From: Microtetraspora sp. NBRC 13810
GTDB lineage: Bacteria; Actinomycetota; Actinomycetes; Streptosporangiales; Streptosporangiaceae
NCBI RefSeq assembly: GCF_030268685.1
Contig: NZ_BSRQ01000009.1
Location: 1 to 64,000 of the forward strand
DNA length: 64,000 nucleotides
Reading direction: 5' to 3'
Shown here: positions 33,969-43,783 of the stretch, piece by piece
How the letters are laid out: the number at the start of each line of letters is the position of its first letter
Numbering within the stretch: the stretch's first letter is position 1
The notes under the pieces: model-generated
Databases searched by the model: none
What the model saw: only the letters and a program-made list of their open reading frames with translations
What the model was told of the DNA's origin: nothing
Made by a program: the position numbers and the translations under genes

Positions 33969-35996
33969 TCACCCGGAGGCGGACAGCCCTCCGGCCAGCA
34001 GATCGAACACCAGTTGGGGAAAGACGGAGAACGCCACGGCCACCAGAACCGCAAGCCCGATCGCCACCACGACCGGCACCAGCCGCCCACTCCGACCGCC
34101 CGACTCCACCCCCACCTCCGCGCCAACCCCCAAGGCCCCACCGTCCCCGGCAGCCACGCCAGCCCCCTCGGTCACACCCGAGGCCACCCCAGCCCCCTCG
34201 GCCACACCCGGAGCCACACCGGCCCCCTCTGTCGCTCGCTCGGCCAGGCCGGTCCTCTCCACGACACCCGGAGCCACACCGGCCCCCTCCGTCACCCCGG
34301 GGGCCACGTCAGCCGCTTGAGTCACATTCGGCGCCAGGCGAGCCGCGCTCTCAGCGGGCGCCGGTGTCGCCTCGCTCTCCCGGGGGGCAGGGGTGAAGAG
34401 CCGTGCCGTCCAGGCGACGTAGTAGTAGAGGCCGATCACGGTGTTGACCGCCATGACGACGGCCAGCGCCAGGCCGCCACCGTCCACGAGCTCCCGGAAG
34501 ACGACCACCTTGGCGAACAGCCCGGCCAGCCCCGGCGGCAGCCCGGCGAGGCACACCAGGCAGAATCCCAGCGCGACGGCGGCGGCAGGGTTGCGGAACG
34601 CCAGCCCCCGGTAGTCGTCGAGCTCGTTGCGCTCGCTGCGCCGCGAGACGAGCATGACCACGGCGAAGGCCCCGAGGTTCATCGCCGCGTAGAACACGAG
34701 GTAGGCGACGGACGCGTCCGCCGCGCCGCCGAGTGTCGCGCCGCCGATGCCGAGCGGCGCGAGGATGTAGCCGGACTGCGCCACCGACGACCAGGCCAGC
34801 AGCCGTACGGCATGCCGCTGGCGGAGGGCCAGCAGGTTGCCCGCGGTCATGGTGAGGGCGGCCAGCACGGCCACCGGCGTGGACCACAGCGCGCTCTGCT
34901 CGCCGAGCGCGACCACGAGCAGGAGGATGAGCCCGGCGAACCCGGCGGCCTTCGAGATGACCGAGAGCAGGGCGGCGACCGGCACCGGCGCCCCCTCGTA
35001 GACGTCGGCCGCCCACGAGTGGAACGGCACGGCGGCCACCTTGAACCCGAACCCGGCGAGCACCAGCATCACCGCGACGGCCATGACCGGGGCCGGAGCA
35101 CCGTTGACGGTCAGGCGGTCCAGATAGACGGTCCCGGTCAGGCCGTACAGCAGGGAGACGCCGAAGAGCATGACGGCGGTGGAGACCACCGAGACGAGGA
35201 AGAGCTTGAGTGCCGCCTCCGACGCGCGGCCGTCGTAGCGCTTGAGCGCGGTCAGCGCGAAGACCGGCAACGAGACCAGCTCCAGGGCGACGACGAGCAT
35301 CACCAGGTCGCGGGACGCGGGCAGCGCGACCGCGCCGACCAGCGCGCACAGCGTCAGGAAGTACCACTCGCCGACCGGGATCCGGCCCTCGGCCAGCTCG
35401 GTCATCGACAGCAGCACCACGACGACCGCCGCCACCAGCACCAGTCCGGCGATCACCAGGGCGAAGGGGTCGGCGACGAACGAGCACGGCGGTTCGCCCG
35501 AGACGAGCCCGCTCGGGACGCAGAACGTGCGGCGCCCGGCCCCGGTCGCCGCCTGGAACACCACGGCCGCGAGCGCCCCGAGCACCCCGGCCAGTGTCAC
35601 CAGGCCGAGCACTCCCCGGCCACGCCCCCCGCCCTCGGCGCCACCCCCGGTCTCGTCCGCGGCCCCGCCCACAGCCCCGCCCCGGCCACCGGACACAGAT
35701 GCCGGACGCGTGGTCGCCGCAGCCTCCGAACGGCCACCGGCCGCGGACTCTGGACGGCTACCGGCCGCAGACTCCCGGCGAGCGCCGACCGCGGACTCCA
35801 GGCGGGTAGTGGCAGCAGGAGCCGGGCGGGCGCCGGACGCAGGGTCCGGGCGGGTGGGCACGGGGTCCGGGCGGGTGGCCGTAGGAGCCGGGCGGGAGGT
35901 GGGCGGGAGGAAGGCGTCGAGGAGGAGGACGAGGGCGGCGGTGGCGGCGAGGATGAGGAGCGGGGCGATCGCCACGTAGTCGATGGACTGGATCAT
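33969..35996 (-). CDS. nuoN: NADH-quinone oxidoreductase subunit N with two low-complexity insertions
   Basis: A 675-residue antiporter-like proton-pumping subunit of complex I, well above the usual 480-530. The core is normal, with lysine-bearing helices (KAAGFAGLILLL) and the LPPGLAGLFAKVVVF segment. Two hydrophilic blocks are inserted. One, of roughly 90-100 residues between helices 1 and 2 (about 35620-35910), repeats short GARRESAAGSRPES-like units. The other, of about 100 residues before the last helix (about 34085-34395), repeats a ten-residue EGAGVAPGVA unit. The ATG overlaps the nuoM stop by 4 bases. The insertions contain no stop codons and so appear translated. Confidence 0.9.
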   Translation of the reverse strand: MIQSIDYVAIAPLLILAATAALVLLLDAFLPPTSRPAPTATRPDPVPTRPDPASGARPAPAATTRLESAVGARRESAAGSRPESAAGGRSEAAATTRPASVSGGRGGAVGGAADETGGGAEGGGRGRGVLGLVTLAGVLGALAAVVFQAATGAGRRTFCVPSGLVSGEPPCSFVADPFALVIAGLVLVAAVVVVLLSMTELAEGRIPVGEWYFLTLCALVGAVALPASRDLVMLVVALELVSLPVFALTALKRYDGRASEAALKLFLVSVVSTAVMLFGVSLLYGLTGTVYLDRLTVNGAPAPVMAVAVMLVLAGFGFKVAAVPFHSWAADVYEGAPVPVAALLSVISKAAGFAGLILLLVVALGEQSALWSTPVAVLAALTMTAGNLLALRQRHAVRLLAWSSVAQSGYILAPLGIGGATLGGAADASVAYLVFYAAMNLGAFAVVMLVSRRSERNELDDYRGLAFRNPAAAVALGFCLVCLAGLPPGLAGLFAKVVVFRELVDGGGLALAVVMAVNTVIGLYYYVAWTARLFTPAPRESEATPAPAESAARLAPNVTQAADVAPGVTEGAGVAPGVVERTGLAERATEGAGVAPGVAEGAGVASGVTEGAGVAAGDGGALGVGAEVGVESGGRSGRLVPVVVAIGLAVLVAVAFSVFPQLVFDLLAGGLSASG

Positions 35997-37501
35997 GGCA
36001 TCCCCAGCAGGGTGTGCACGGCGGGCGTGGTGATCGCCAGGAGCGCCTTCGGCCAGAGGCCGAACAGCAGGATGAGGACGACCAGCGGCACCCAGGCGGC
36101 CAGCTCGTAACCGCGGACGTCGGCGATCGGGGTGGGAAGGGCCGCCGGGCGCGGGCTGCCGTGGGTGACGCGGGAGAGCATCACCAGGAAGTAGGCGGCG
36201 GTCAGCACGGTGCCGACGCCGCCGACGGCCATGAACGTCAGGTAGAGCGGCCGGGACAGGCCCGCGGCGGGCTGGAAGGCGCCGAACAGCGCGAGCATCT
36301 CACCCCAGAAACCGGCGAGGCCGGGCAGGCCGAGTGACGCCACGCAGGCGAAGGTCAGCAGGGAGCCCATACGCGGCATCCTGGCCAGCATGCCGCCGCC
36401 GAGCGCGGGCATGTCGGCCGTGCCGTACCGCTCCTTGACCGCGCCGGCGAGGAAGAACAGCAGGCCGGTGATCAGGCCGTGGGCGACGTTGCCGAACAGC
36501 GCGGCGTTGATGCCCACGGGGGTGAGGGTGGCGAAACCGAGCAGCACGAAGCCCATGTGGCCGACCGACGAGTAGGCGATCAACCTCTTCAGGTCGCGCT
36601 GGGCCAGACAGGCGAGGGCGCCGTAGATGATGCCGACGACCGCGAACGCGCCCAGCCAGGGGGCCACGGCGGCAGCGCCCTCGGGCAGAACCGGGATCGC
36701 GATCCGGGCGAAGCCGTACGTGCCCATCTTCAGCAGCACGCCGGCGAGCAGCACGGAGCCGACGGTCGGCGCCTCGGTGTGCGCGTCGGGCAACCAGGTG
36801 TGCAGCGGCCACATCGGCGTCTTCACCGCCAGCCCGACGCCGACCGCCACGAAGGCGAGGATCTGCACCGAGCGGGACATGCCGTCGCCGTGCGCCCGAG
36901 CGAGCGCCACCATGTCCAGGGTGCCGGTGTTCGCCCAGATCAGCAGCAGGCCGAGCAGCAACACCACCGAGCCGAGCAGCGTGTACAGGATGAACTTGAC
37001 CGCCGCCGCGCGCCGCCCCGCGCCGCCCCAGACGGCGATCACGAAGTACATCGGGATGAGCACGACCTCGAAGAACACGAAGAACAGCAGCAGGTCCAGC
37101 GCGAGGAACGTGCCGATCATGCCGACTTCGAGCACCAGGACCGTGAAGACCAGGGCTCTCGGCCGGGTTGTGGCGTGACCGGTGAGGTAGACGAAGCAGA
37201 GGAAGGTGAGCAGCGCGGTCAGCACGACCAGCGGTAGCGAGATGCCGTCCACGCCGAGGTGGAAGCGGAGGTCGAGGCCGGGGATCCAGGACAGGTCGGT
37301 ACTGAACTGCGGGCGGCCCGCGTCGCCGTAGTCGAAGGCGACCGCCAGCGCGACGGCCAGCGCGAGGGTCAGTCCGGAGACGGCGAGGCCGTACCCGCGC
37401 AGGAGCCTGGCCCGCGCGCGGGGTCGCGCCGCGGCGGGGGCGAGGAGGACGAGCGCGCCGAGCGCGGGCACGGCGAGCAGCGCGACGGGCACCCAGGTCA
37501 T
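35993..37501 (-). CDS. nuoM: NADH-quinone oxidoreductase subunit M
   Basis: A 502-residue antiporter-like membrane subunit of normal length with about 14 helices. Conserved motifs are FFEVVLIPMYFVI (with the key Glu), [19 protein letters not shown], and AYSSVGHMGFVLLG. Unlike its neighbours nuoN and nuoL it has no low-complexity insertion. The ATG overlaps the nuoL stop by 4 bases and its own stop overlaps nuoN by 4, so the three antiporter-like subunits are translationally chained. It acts in the membrane arm, pumping protons on electron transfer to quinone. Confidence 0.95.
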   Translation of the reverse strand: MTWVPVALLAVPALGALVLLAPAAARPRARARLLRGYGLAVSGLTLALAVALAVAFDYGDAGRPQFSTDLSWIPGLDLRFHLGVDGISLPLVVLTALLTFLCFVYLTGHATTRPRALVFTVLVLEVGMIGTFLALDLLLFFVFFEVVLIPMYFVIAVWGGAGRRAAAVKFILYTLLGSVVLLLGLLLIWANTGTLDMVALARAHGDGMSRSVQILAFVAVGVGLAVKTPMWPLHTWLPDAHTEAPTVGSVLLAGVLLKMGTYGFARIAIPVLPEGAAAVAPWLGAFAVVGIIYGALACLAQRDLKRLIAYSSVGHMGFVLLGFATLTPVGINAALFGNVAHGLITGLLFFLAGAVKERYGTADMPALGGGMLARMPRMGSLLTFACVASLGLPGLAGFWGEMLALFGAFQPAAGLSRPLYLTFMAVGGVGTVLTAAYFLVMLSRVTHGSPRPAALPTPIADVRGYELAAWVPLVVLILLFGLWPKALLAITTPAVHTLLGMP

Positions 37502-39582
37502 CCGAGCACCACCGCCCCCACGGCGATGATCAGCACACCGGCCAGCAGGCCGCTGACGTAGAGCTGCGCGTTGCCGTTCTGGGTGAACCGCAGCAGGCCG
37601 GACAGGCGCAGGGTCGCCTTCGCCGAGCCGCGCACCGCCCCGTCGACCACGCCGGCGTCGGCGCCGACCACGACCCGGGCCAGCGCGGCCACCGGCCGGA
37701 CGAACACGAGCTCGTAGGCGGTGTCCACGTGGAACGCCCGCTCGCACACTCCCCGCAGCGGCCCGAGGAGGCGGGCCGGGTCGGCGAGCGGATCGGCGCG
37801 CCAGACGGCGTAGACGACGCCGGCGCCGAGGAGCGCGAGCCCCACGCTGACCACGGCGACGTCCCAGTGCAGCTCTCCGAGGCCCGCAAAGCCGAGGAAG
37901 GCCGCGGGCAGCGCGAGCACGATGATCGGCAGACGCATCGACAGCGGTGCCTCATGACCGGTGATCACGTGGGCCGTGCCCGGCGCCGGCTCGGGAAGCG
38001 CGACGACGGGCGGCTCGCCGAAGAACGTGCGCAGCCAGGCGCGCATCGCGTAGGCGCCGGTCACGGCGACGGTGGCGAGGGCGCTGGCGTAGAGCAGCCA
38101 GGCGGCGGCGCCGCTCAGCGCACCCTCGCCGGCCGAACCGCCGACCGCGACGAGCACGGCGTCCTTGCTGAAGAACCCGCTGGCCGGGGGCAGGCCCATG
38201 AGAGCGGCGAATCCGACCGTCATGGCGGCGAACGTCACCGGCATCGATCGCCGGAGCCCGCCCATGTCGCTCATCAGGTTGGAACCGACGGCGTGGATCA
38301 CCGCGCCCGCGCACAGGAAGAGCAGCGCCTTGAACGCGCCGTGCGTCACCAGATGGAAGATCGCGGCGGAGTCGTCACCGGCCGCCAGCGCGGCGGCCAT
38401 GTAGGCGAGCTGGCTGATCGTGGAGTAGGCGAGCACCCGCTTGAGGTCGTCCTGTGCGAGCGCGGCGAGCGCGGCGCCGAGCATGCCCAGCGCGGCCATC
38501 ACGGCGAGCACGTCGAGCGTGAGGCCCGCCGCGTGGAACACCGGATGGAGGCGGGCGACCACGAAGATGCCGGCCGCCACCATCGTGGCGGCGTGGATGA
38601 GGGCGCTGATCGGCGTGGGACCGGCCATCGCGTCGGGCAGCCACGTGTGCAGCGGCACCTGCGCGCTCTTGCCCGCGACCCCGGCGAGGAGCAGCATCGT
38701 CGCGGCGATCAGGGTGGCCGTGGGCATCTCGGGATACCGGGCGAGGACGTCGGCGATGCGGAAGCTGCCCGCGCCCAGCCCCAGGACGAAGATCCCGAAC
38801 AGGAACCCCACGTCGCCGACCCGGGTCACGAGGAACGCCTTGATCGCCGCCCGGGAGTTGGCCCGGTCTTCCCACCAGTGCCCGATCAGCAGGTAGGAGC
38901 ACAGGCCCATGACCTCCCAGCCGGCGTAGAGCACGAGAAGGTCGCCCGCGTAGATCACCAGGAGCATGGCGCTGGTGAAGAGGCTGATGAAGGCGCTGTA
39001 GGACGGGTAGCGCGGGTCGTCCGCGAGGTAGCCGATCGAATAGACCTGCACGGCCAGGGCGACCAGGGTGACCAGCAGGCCGACGACCACCGACAGGCCG
39101 GTCACCTCCAGCCCGAAGGAGATGGGCAGCGAGCCGGTGTCGACGACCGTGAGCGTCCCCTGGGCGGACTCCCCGCTCGCGCCGGTCGCCCACAAGGCGG
39201 CGAGCCAGATCGCCAACCCCGCCGAGACCGCGGTGGGGACCACGGCGATCCACGCCGCCCGCGCGTTGGCGGCACGGTCGAGCGTCGGCCGCGCGAGCAC
39301 GGCCACCGCTCCGGCCGCCTCCGGACCGTCCGGCGGATGTCCGGCGGGCGAGCCGGTGCCGCTGGTCCGCGCGGTCGTGGTCCGCGCGGCGGCAGGGCCC
39401 ACGACGGTGGGGTCCACGGCGGTGGGGTCCACGGCGGTGGGGTCCACGGCGGTGGGGCGCGCGGCGGTGGAGCCCACGGCGGTGGGACGCGCGGTGGCGG
39501 GGCGCCATCGGCAACCGAGTAAAGCCGCGGCGGCGGCCAGGAACGGCAGCAGCGTGGCCATGGCGGCGAGGGTGACGATCAA
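37498..39582 (-). CDS. nuoL: NADH-quinone oxidoreductase subunit L with an N-terminal repeat insertion
   Basis: A 694-residue distal proton-pumping subunit. The core motifs are present: [52 protein letters not shown] (a hallmark), and the long C-terminal helical extension. Between helix 1 and helix 2 lies an extra hydrophilic stretch of about 80 residues (about 39270-39510) that includes [16 protein letters not shown], encoded by a 15-base tandem repeat. The start is a TTG with AGGGAGG seven bases upstream, overlapping the shifted nuoK stop as TTGA; an in-frame ATG lies 21 bases downstream. Confidence 0.92.
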   Translation of the reverse strand: MIVTLAAMATLLPFLAAAAALLGCRWRPATARPTAVGSTAARPTAVDPTAVDPTAVDPTVVGPAAARTTTARTSGTGSPAGHPPDGPEAAGAVAVLARPTLDRAANARAAWIAVVPTAVSAGLAIWLAALWATGASGESAQGTLTVVDTGSLPISFGLEVTGLSVVVGLLVTLVALAVQVYSIGYLADDPRYPSYSAFISLFTSAMLLVIYAGDLLVLYAGWEVMGLCSYLLIGHWWEDRANSRAAIKAFLVTRVGDVGFLFGIFVLGLGAGSFRIADVLARYPEMPTATLIAATMLLLAGVAGKSAQVPLHTWLPDAMAGPTPISALIHAATMVAAGIFVVARLHPVFHAAGLTLDVLAVMAALGMLGAALAALAQDDLKRVLAYSTISQLAYMAAALAAGDDSAAIFHLVTHGAFKALLFLCAGAVIHAVGSNLMSDMGGLRRSMPVTFAAMTVGFAALMGLPPASGFFSKDAVLVAVGGSAGEGALSGAAAWLLYASALATVAVTGAYAMRAWLRTFFGEPPVVALPEPAPGTAHVITGHEAPLSMRLPIIVLALPAAFLGFAGLGELHWDVAVVSVGLALLGAGVVYAVWRADPLADPARLLGPLRGVCERAFHVDTAYELVFVRPVAALARVVVGADAGVVDGAVRGSAKATLRLSGLLRFTQNGNAQLYVSGLLAGVLIIAVGAVVLG
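39401..39490. repeat. 15-bp tandem repeat inside nuoL, six units
   Basis: Six head-to-tail 15-base units based on ACGGCGGTGGGGTCC run from 39401 to 39490; two are identical and the others differ by 1-4 bases. In frame they encode PTAVD-like pentapeptides in the loop after the first membrane helix of NuoL. Confidence 0.9.
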
Positions 39583-40030
39583 GGCGACGCCTCCCTGCGT
39601 GCAGAGACCCGGCTGAAGGGGCCGCCGATAGGGGTGCGGTTGTCGTCGTTGGTGGGGGTGCCGTCGGGAGTGGGGTCGTCGTCGGTGGGGGGCCGCCGTT
39701 GGGGGTGGCGTCGTCGCCGGGGTCCGGGTCGGCGAGGGCGCGGAGTCTGTCGAGGTCGACCGTGCGGCGGTTGCGGTAGACCGCCAGGATGATGGCGAGA
39801 CCGAGACCGACCTCGGCGGCGGCGATGACGATCACGAACAGGGTGAGGACCTGGCCGCCGTGCAACCGGTCGCGGAGCCACACGTCGAAGGCGACGAGGT
39901 TGAGGTTGACGGCGTTGAGCATGAGCTCGACCGACATCAGCACCAGGATGGTGTTGCGCCGGGCCAGCACGCCGTACACCCCGATGGAGAACAGCAGGGC
40001 GGAGACCACGGCCGGGTAGACGATGTGCAT
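39579..40030 (-). CDS. nuoK: NADH-quinone oxidoreductase subunit K, frame disrupted near its C-terminus
   Basis: The small three-helix subunit K (core about 100 residues: [53 protein letters not shown]). The core is intact, but the frame has no stop after it and runs on out of frame through nuoL. If one base is added in the run of six G (39687-39692), the frame continues with a hydrophilic tail and ends in TGA at 39579-39581, exactly overlapping the nuoL TTG as TTGA. That matches the overlaps elsewhere in the operon, so a one-base frameshift (real, programmed or sequencing error) is likely. The corrected product would be 150 residues. The ATG abuts the nuoJ stop. Confidence 0.8.
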
Positions 40031-40567
40031 CTACCGCCCCCTGATGTCGGTGCGGGACAGCACGATGGCGCCGATCAGGGCGGCGAGCAGCAGCACGGAG
40101 AGCGCCTCGAAGGGCAGCACCCAGTTGCGGAAGATGCTGCCGCCCAGCGCCTCGGCGGAGCCCCGGCCCGGCGTCAGGTCGGCGTAGGCGGTGCGAAAGC
40201 CGTCGACGACCACGGTGACCAGCACGGCCGCGGTGGCCACGGCGACGATCGCGGCCACGACCCGGTTGCCGCTGTCGAGGTCGTCGGAACGGCCGATGGG
40301 CGCGCGGGTGAGCATGATGCCGAAGAGCAGCAGGGCGACGATGGCCCCCACGTAGATCAGCACCTGGACCCAGGCGACGAACTCGGCGGTCAGCACGAGG
40401 TAGCAGCCGGCGAGCGCGCCGAAGCACACGACCAGCCACAGGGCGGCGTGCACGAGCTGCTTCGTCGTGACCACCAGCAGCGCCGATCCCACGGCCACCG
40501 CACCCAGCAGAAGGAAGACGATCTCCTGGCCGGTCGGCGACAGATAGGACGGCACCGCCTCGTTCAC
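40031..40567 (-). CDS. nuoJ: NADH-quinone oxidoreductase subunit J
   Basis: A 178-residue membrane subunit with five helices. Typical segments are [49 protein letters not shown] in residues 40-89, and a final helix [18 protein letters not shown]. It starts at a GTG overlapping the nuoI stop (GTGA), and its TAG abuts the nuoK ATG. It sits at the junction of the peripheral and membrane arms of complex I. Length is normal. Confidence 0.93.
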   Translation of the reverse strand: MNEAVPSYLSPTGQEIVFLLLGAVAVGSALLVVTTKQLVHAALWLVVCFGALAGCYLVLTAEFVAWVQVLIYVGAIVALLLFGIMLTRAPIGRSDDLDSGNRVVAAIVAVATAAVLVTVVVDGFRTAYADLTPGRGSAEALGGSIFRNWVLPFEALSVLLLAALIGAIVLSRTDIRGR

Positions 40568-42123
40568 GACTCCTCCTCGGACTCCCGTGTGCCGGCGCCC
40601 CCGGCTTCCCCGGGTGGCCGCCGCGGCCCTCGCGAGGAAGCCTCCCCTGCGGAGCCTCCGCCGGGTGGACCAGAAGCGGATTCTGTGGATGACGCACCCC
40701 CGGAGGGGCGCCCTGTGGACGACTCTTCCTCGGGGGGAGATCCAACGGGCTGCCCTCCGGCCGAGGGACTCCCCGCGAACGGCTCTCCGGTGGAGGAACG
40801 CTCCGAGGGCTGTCCTCCGATGGACGCTCCGGCGGAAGGACGCCCTGTGGACGGCTCTCCGGTGGAGGGGGGCTCCGTGGGTGGCGCTCCGGTGGGGGGT
40901 GTTGGGGACGCGGGTGGTGCTGGGGGCGTGGGGGGCTTCTTCGGGAGGGCGCCTGGGGGGCGGATCGCGCGTACGGCGGCGTGGGACACCGACGTGCGCT
41001 GCGGCCTCCGTCCTTCCGCGCGCCCGGCAGGGTCCGTGGACCGCTCGGCGGCCGTCGGGCCGGTGGAGGGGCCCTCCGGGGCGTCGGCGGAACGGCCGGC
41101 CGTACCCGTCGCAGGGTCACCGGTGACCGGAGGCCCGGCAGGCCCGGAGACGGGCCCGACCGACCGCCCGGCGGAACCGGCCTCCTCCAAGGGACGCCGT
41201 GCACCCTCGGAGGACCGTCCGGCCTCGGAGGAGCGTCCGCCCTCGGAGGGCTGTCCGCCCTTGGGGAGGCGTCCGGCCTCGGCTGACCCAGTCTCCGTAG
41301 GGGGAGACTCCCCGGCCGCCGCGGAGGCGGACGCCGCCGTGGCAGGAGAAGACCCGGTGGCATCCGAAGGAGTGACTCGTCCGGTGCCCGCAGAAGAGGA
41401 CCGTCCGGCCTCCGCCGAGGAGGACCCGCCGGGGTCGGCGGAGGAGGGCCGTCCGGGGCCCCCGGAAGCGGCGGCGCCACGCCGAACACTCCCGGCACCA
41501 GGCCCGCCACTTCCGCCACTCCCAGCGGCCGGCCCGCCGCTCCCGCCACCAGGCCCGCCGCTCCCGCCACCAGGCCCGCCGGTCCCGCCGCTCCCGGTGC
41601 CAGGACCGGTGCGGGGTGGGCGGGGTGGGCGGGAGGTGGCGGCGGCTTCCTTGGGGGGGTCGGCGGTGGGGTCGTGGGCGGGGGGTGGGGGGACCGTTTC
41701 GACCCACTCGGCCAGGCGGTCCTTCTCGTGGAGGAGGTCGCGGATGTCGTACTCGGCGTACTCGAACTCGGGCGACCAGAACAGCGCGTCGAACGGGCAC
41801 GCCTCGATGCAGATGCCGCAGTACATGCACAGTGAGAAGTCGATCGCGAAGCGGTCGAGCACGTTGCGGGCGCGGGGGCGGCCGCCCTCGGGGGCCGGGA
41901 GGGTCTCCTTGTGCGAGTCGATGAAGATGCACCAGTCGGGGCACTCCCTGGCGCACAGCATGCAGACCGTGCAGTTTTCCTCGACGAGGGCGATCACGCC
42001 ACGGCTGCGCGGCGGCAGATCAGGTTGAACCTCTGGGTACTGCTGCGTCACCGATCTGCTCAACATGTGCCGCAGCGTGACGGCCAGCCCTTTGACCAGT
42101 CCTACTCCCGGTATGTGCGCCAC
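40564..42123 (-). CDS. nuoI: NADH-quinone oxidoreductase subunit I with a giant disordered C-terminal tail
   Basis: Residues 1-146 are a standard NuoI, an iron-sulfur subunit carrying two 4Fe-4S clusters (C51, C54, C57, C61 in [11 protein letters not shown], and C99, C102, C105, C109 in [11 protein letters not shown]). Known NuoI proteins are about 180-210 residues. Here about 370 more follow, rich in Gly, Pro, Ser, Ala, Glu, Thr and Arg, with recurrent [20 protein letters not shown] and [13 protein letters not shown] motifs and no predicted helices. The tail ends at a stop overlapping the nuoJ GTG, so it is in frame and probably translated. The GTG start has no clear ribosome site and lies 165 bases from nuoH, across a DnaA-box cluster. 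Confidence 0.88.
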   Translation of the reverse strand: MAHIPGVGLVKGLAVTLRHMLSRSVTQQYPEVQPDLPPRSRGVIALVEENCTVCMLCARECPDWCIFIDSHKETLPAPEGGRPRARNVLDRFAIDFSLCMYCGICIEACPFDALFWSPEFEYAEYDIRDLLHEKDRLAEWVETVPPPPAHDPTADPPKEAAATSRPPRPPRTGPGTGSGGTGGPGGGSGGPGGGSGGPAAGSGGSGGPGAGSVRRGAAASGGPGRPSSADPGGSSSAEAGRSSSAGTGRVTPSDATGSSPATAASASAAAGESPPTETGSAEAGRLPKGGQPSEGGRSSEAGRSSEGARRPLEEAGSAGRSVGPVSGPAGPPVTGDPATGTAGRSADAPEGPSTGPTAAERSTDPAGRAEGRRPQRTSVSHAAVRAIRPPGALPKKPPTPPAPPASPTPPTGAPPTEPPSTGEPSTGRPSAGASIGGQPSERSSTGEPFAGSPSAGGQPVGSPPEEESSTGRPSGGASSTESASGPPGGGSAGEASSRGPRRPPGEAGGAGTRESEEES

Positions 42124-42161
42124 GGTTCAACATCATGACGCACGGCGACAAGAAGGTGAAT

Positions 42162-42287
42162 GTGTCCACCTCACCATCCACAGGTTGTCCACAGAAATCC
42201 CCCAGATTCACCGGTTGCCCACACCCTTGTGGATGAACCCCCTACTTTATCCACCACGTTATCCACAGGAGGCAAACGTTATCCACA
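42162..42287. promoter_or_regulatory. Cluster of eight DnaA-box-like sites in the nuoH-nuoI gap
   Basis: Against the 9-mer TT[AG]TCCACA, exact matches are TTGTCCACA (42185-42193), TTATCCACA (42259-42267) and TTATCCACA (42279-42287). One-mismatch sites are TTGCCCACA (42215-42223), TTATCCACC (42247-42255) and, on the minus strand, TCATCCACA (42228-42236). Two-mismatch sites are at 42162-42170 and 42174-42182. Seven of the eight are in the same orientation. The whole cluster lies between the nuoH stop and the nuoI start. No dnaA or dnaN is nearby, so it is not oriC. DnaA-binding clusters outside oriC that titrate DnaA are known in Streptomyces. Confidence 0.8.
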
Positions 42288-42288
42288 A

Positions 42289-43242
42289 TCAGGCGACCAG
42301 GAGCGTGACCACTCCGGTCAGGGCGAGCTGCACCAGGGCCAGCGGCACCAGGCCGATCCAGGCGAGCTTCTGCAACTGGTCCTCGCGCAGCCGCGGATAG
42401 CTCACCCGCAGCCAGATGACCACGAACGCCAGGGCGAAGACCTTGATCAGCATCCACACCGGGCCGGGCAGCAGCGGCCCGTGCCAGCCGCCGAGGAACA
42501 GCACGGCGGTCAGGGCGGAAAGCACCACGATCCCGGCGTACTCCGCGAGCATGAACAGCGCGAAGCGCATCCCGGTGTACTCCGTCATCGGGCCCATGAT
42601 CAGCTCGGACTCGGCGATCGGCATGTCGAACGGCGGGCGGCGCAGCTCGGCCAGCCCGGCCAGGAAGAACACCACGCCGCCGATCGCCTGCCAGGGCAGC
42701 CACCACCACTGCCACGCCTCGACGATGCCGGGCAGCGAGAGCGTGCCCGCGGCCATCGCCACCGAGGAGGCGGCCAGCACCAGCGGCAGTTCGTACGACA
42801 TGAGCTGGGCGGCCGAGCGCATGCCGCCGAGCACGGAGTACTTGTTGCCCGACGACCAGCCGGCCATGATCGAGCCGAGCACGCCCACGCCCAGCACGGC
42901 CAGCACGAAGAACAGCCCGGCGTCGATGTCGGCGCCGATCAGCCCGGGGCCGACCGGGATGACGGCCAGCACCACGAGGTAGGGCACGAGCGCGACGCCG
43001 GGGGCGATGGCGAACACCCTGCGGTCGGCGGCGGCGGGGATGACGTCCTCCTTCTGGGCGAACTTCACCCCGTCCGCGATGAGCTGCGCCCAGCCGTGGA
43101 AGCCGCCGGCGTACATGGGGCCGAGGCGGGCCTGCATGTGCGCCATGACCTTGTGCTCGGTCTGACCGACGACGAGCGGCAGGACGAGGAACACGGCGAC
43201 GATCACCACGAGCCGGACGACGGCGTCGAGCACCTCGGCCAT
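42289..43242 (-). CDS. nuoH: NADH-quinone oxidoreductase subunit H
   Basis: A 317-residue subunit forming the quinone-chamber wall of complex I, with eight helices. Signature segments are GQTEHKVMAHMQARLGPMYAG near residue 28, RRPPFDMPIAESELIMGP and TEYTGMRFALFMLAEY. The ATG at 43242 has GGGGGTAGG upstream and follows the nuoC stop by four bases. Normally nuoD and often nuoEFG come between C and H; here they are missing. The stop lies one base from the nearest DnaA-type box. Confidence 0.95.
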   Translation of the reverse strand: MAEVLDAVVRLVVIVAVFLVLPLVVGQTEHKVMAHMQARLGPMYAGGFHGWAQLIADGVKFAQKEDVIPAAADRRVFAIAPGVALVPYLVVLAVIPVGPGLIGADIDAGLFFVLAVLGVGVLGSIMAGWSSGNKYSVLGGMRSAAQLMSYELPLVLAASSVAMAAGTLSLPGIVEAWQWWWLPWQAIGGVVFFLAGLAELRRPPFDMPIAESELIMGPMTEYTGMRFALFMLAEYAGIVVLSALTAVLFLGGWHGPLLPGPVWMLIKVFALAFVVIWLRVSYPRLREDQLQKLAWIGLVPLALVQLALTGVVTLLVA

Positions 43243-43246
43243 CCGC

Positions 43247-43783
43247 CTACCCCCTGCCCCAGTCGCCGGGGACACCGGGCGGGAGGGTCTTGCGGCGGCT
43301 CGGCGACCCCTGGTCGGACTCGCCGGGCTCCTTGGCGCCCGGCCACGGCCGGGCCACCCGGGCGGCGAGCACGAAGTCCTTGCGCAGCGGATGCCCCTCG
43401 AAGCCGTCGGGCAGCAGCAGCGGCACGAGGTGCGGGTGCCCCTCGAAGACCACCCCGAACATCTCGAAGGTCTCCCGCTCGTGCCAGTCGGCCCCCCGGT
43501 AGACGCCGGTCGCGCTGGGCAGCCGGGGGTCGGCGCGGAGCACCCTCGTACGGGCGAGCAGGTGGCCGCCGGCGACCGGGTCGTAGACGTGGGCCACCAC
43601 GTGGAAGCCGTCGGGCGGGTCGTCCACCCCGGTCAGCCAGTCGAAGAACACGCAGCCCAGGTCGTCGCGGGCGAAGGTGAGCAGGTCGAGCCAGTCCTGC
43701 GGGCCGACGTCGGCCGTGAGCTCGCCGAAGGACTCGGTGAGCTCGGCGCGGGAGCCGTACCGGTCGAGGAGGCGGTCTCTCAT
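43247..43783 (-). CDS. nuoC: NADH-quinone oxidoreductase subunit C
   Basis: A 178-residue peripheral-arm subunit. The conserved block is [19 protein letters not shown] near residues 100-120, followed by [18 protein letters not shown]; a basic, Pro/Gly-rich tail of about 35 residues follows. In many bacteria NuoC is joined to or followed by NuoD, but the next gene here is nuoH only four bases away. The ATG overlaps the nuoB stop by 4 bases. Confidence 0.92.
   Translation of the reverse strand: MRDRLLDRYGSRAELTESFGELTADVGPQDWLDLLTFARDDLGCVFFDWLTGVDDPPDGFHVVAHVYDPVAGGHLLARTRVLRADPRLPSATGVYRGADWHERETFEMFGVVFEGHPHLVPLLLPDGFEGHPLRKDFVLAARVARPWPGAKEPGESDQGSPSRRKTLPPGVPGDWGRG

Noticed and set aside
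38375-40030. A 551-codon open frame continuing nuoK through nuoL
   Set aside because: Only the first 120 or so residues match NuoK. The rest is an arginine-rich out-of-frame reading of nuoL, typical of high-GC DNA.
42124-42288. Could the DnaA-box cluster be oriC?
   Set aside because: Origins in actinobacteria lie between dnaA and dnaN; neither is present, and the cluster sits inside a nuo operon.
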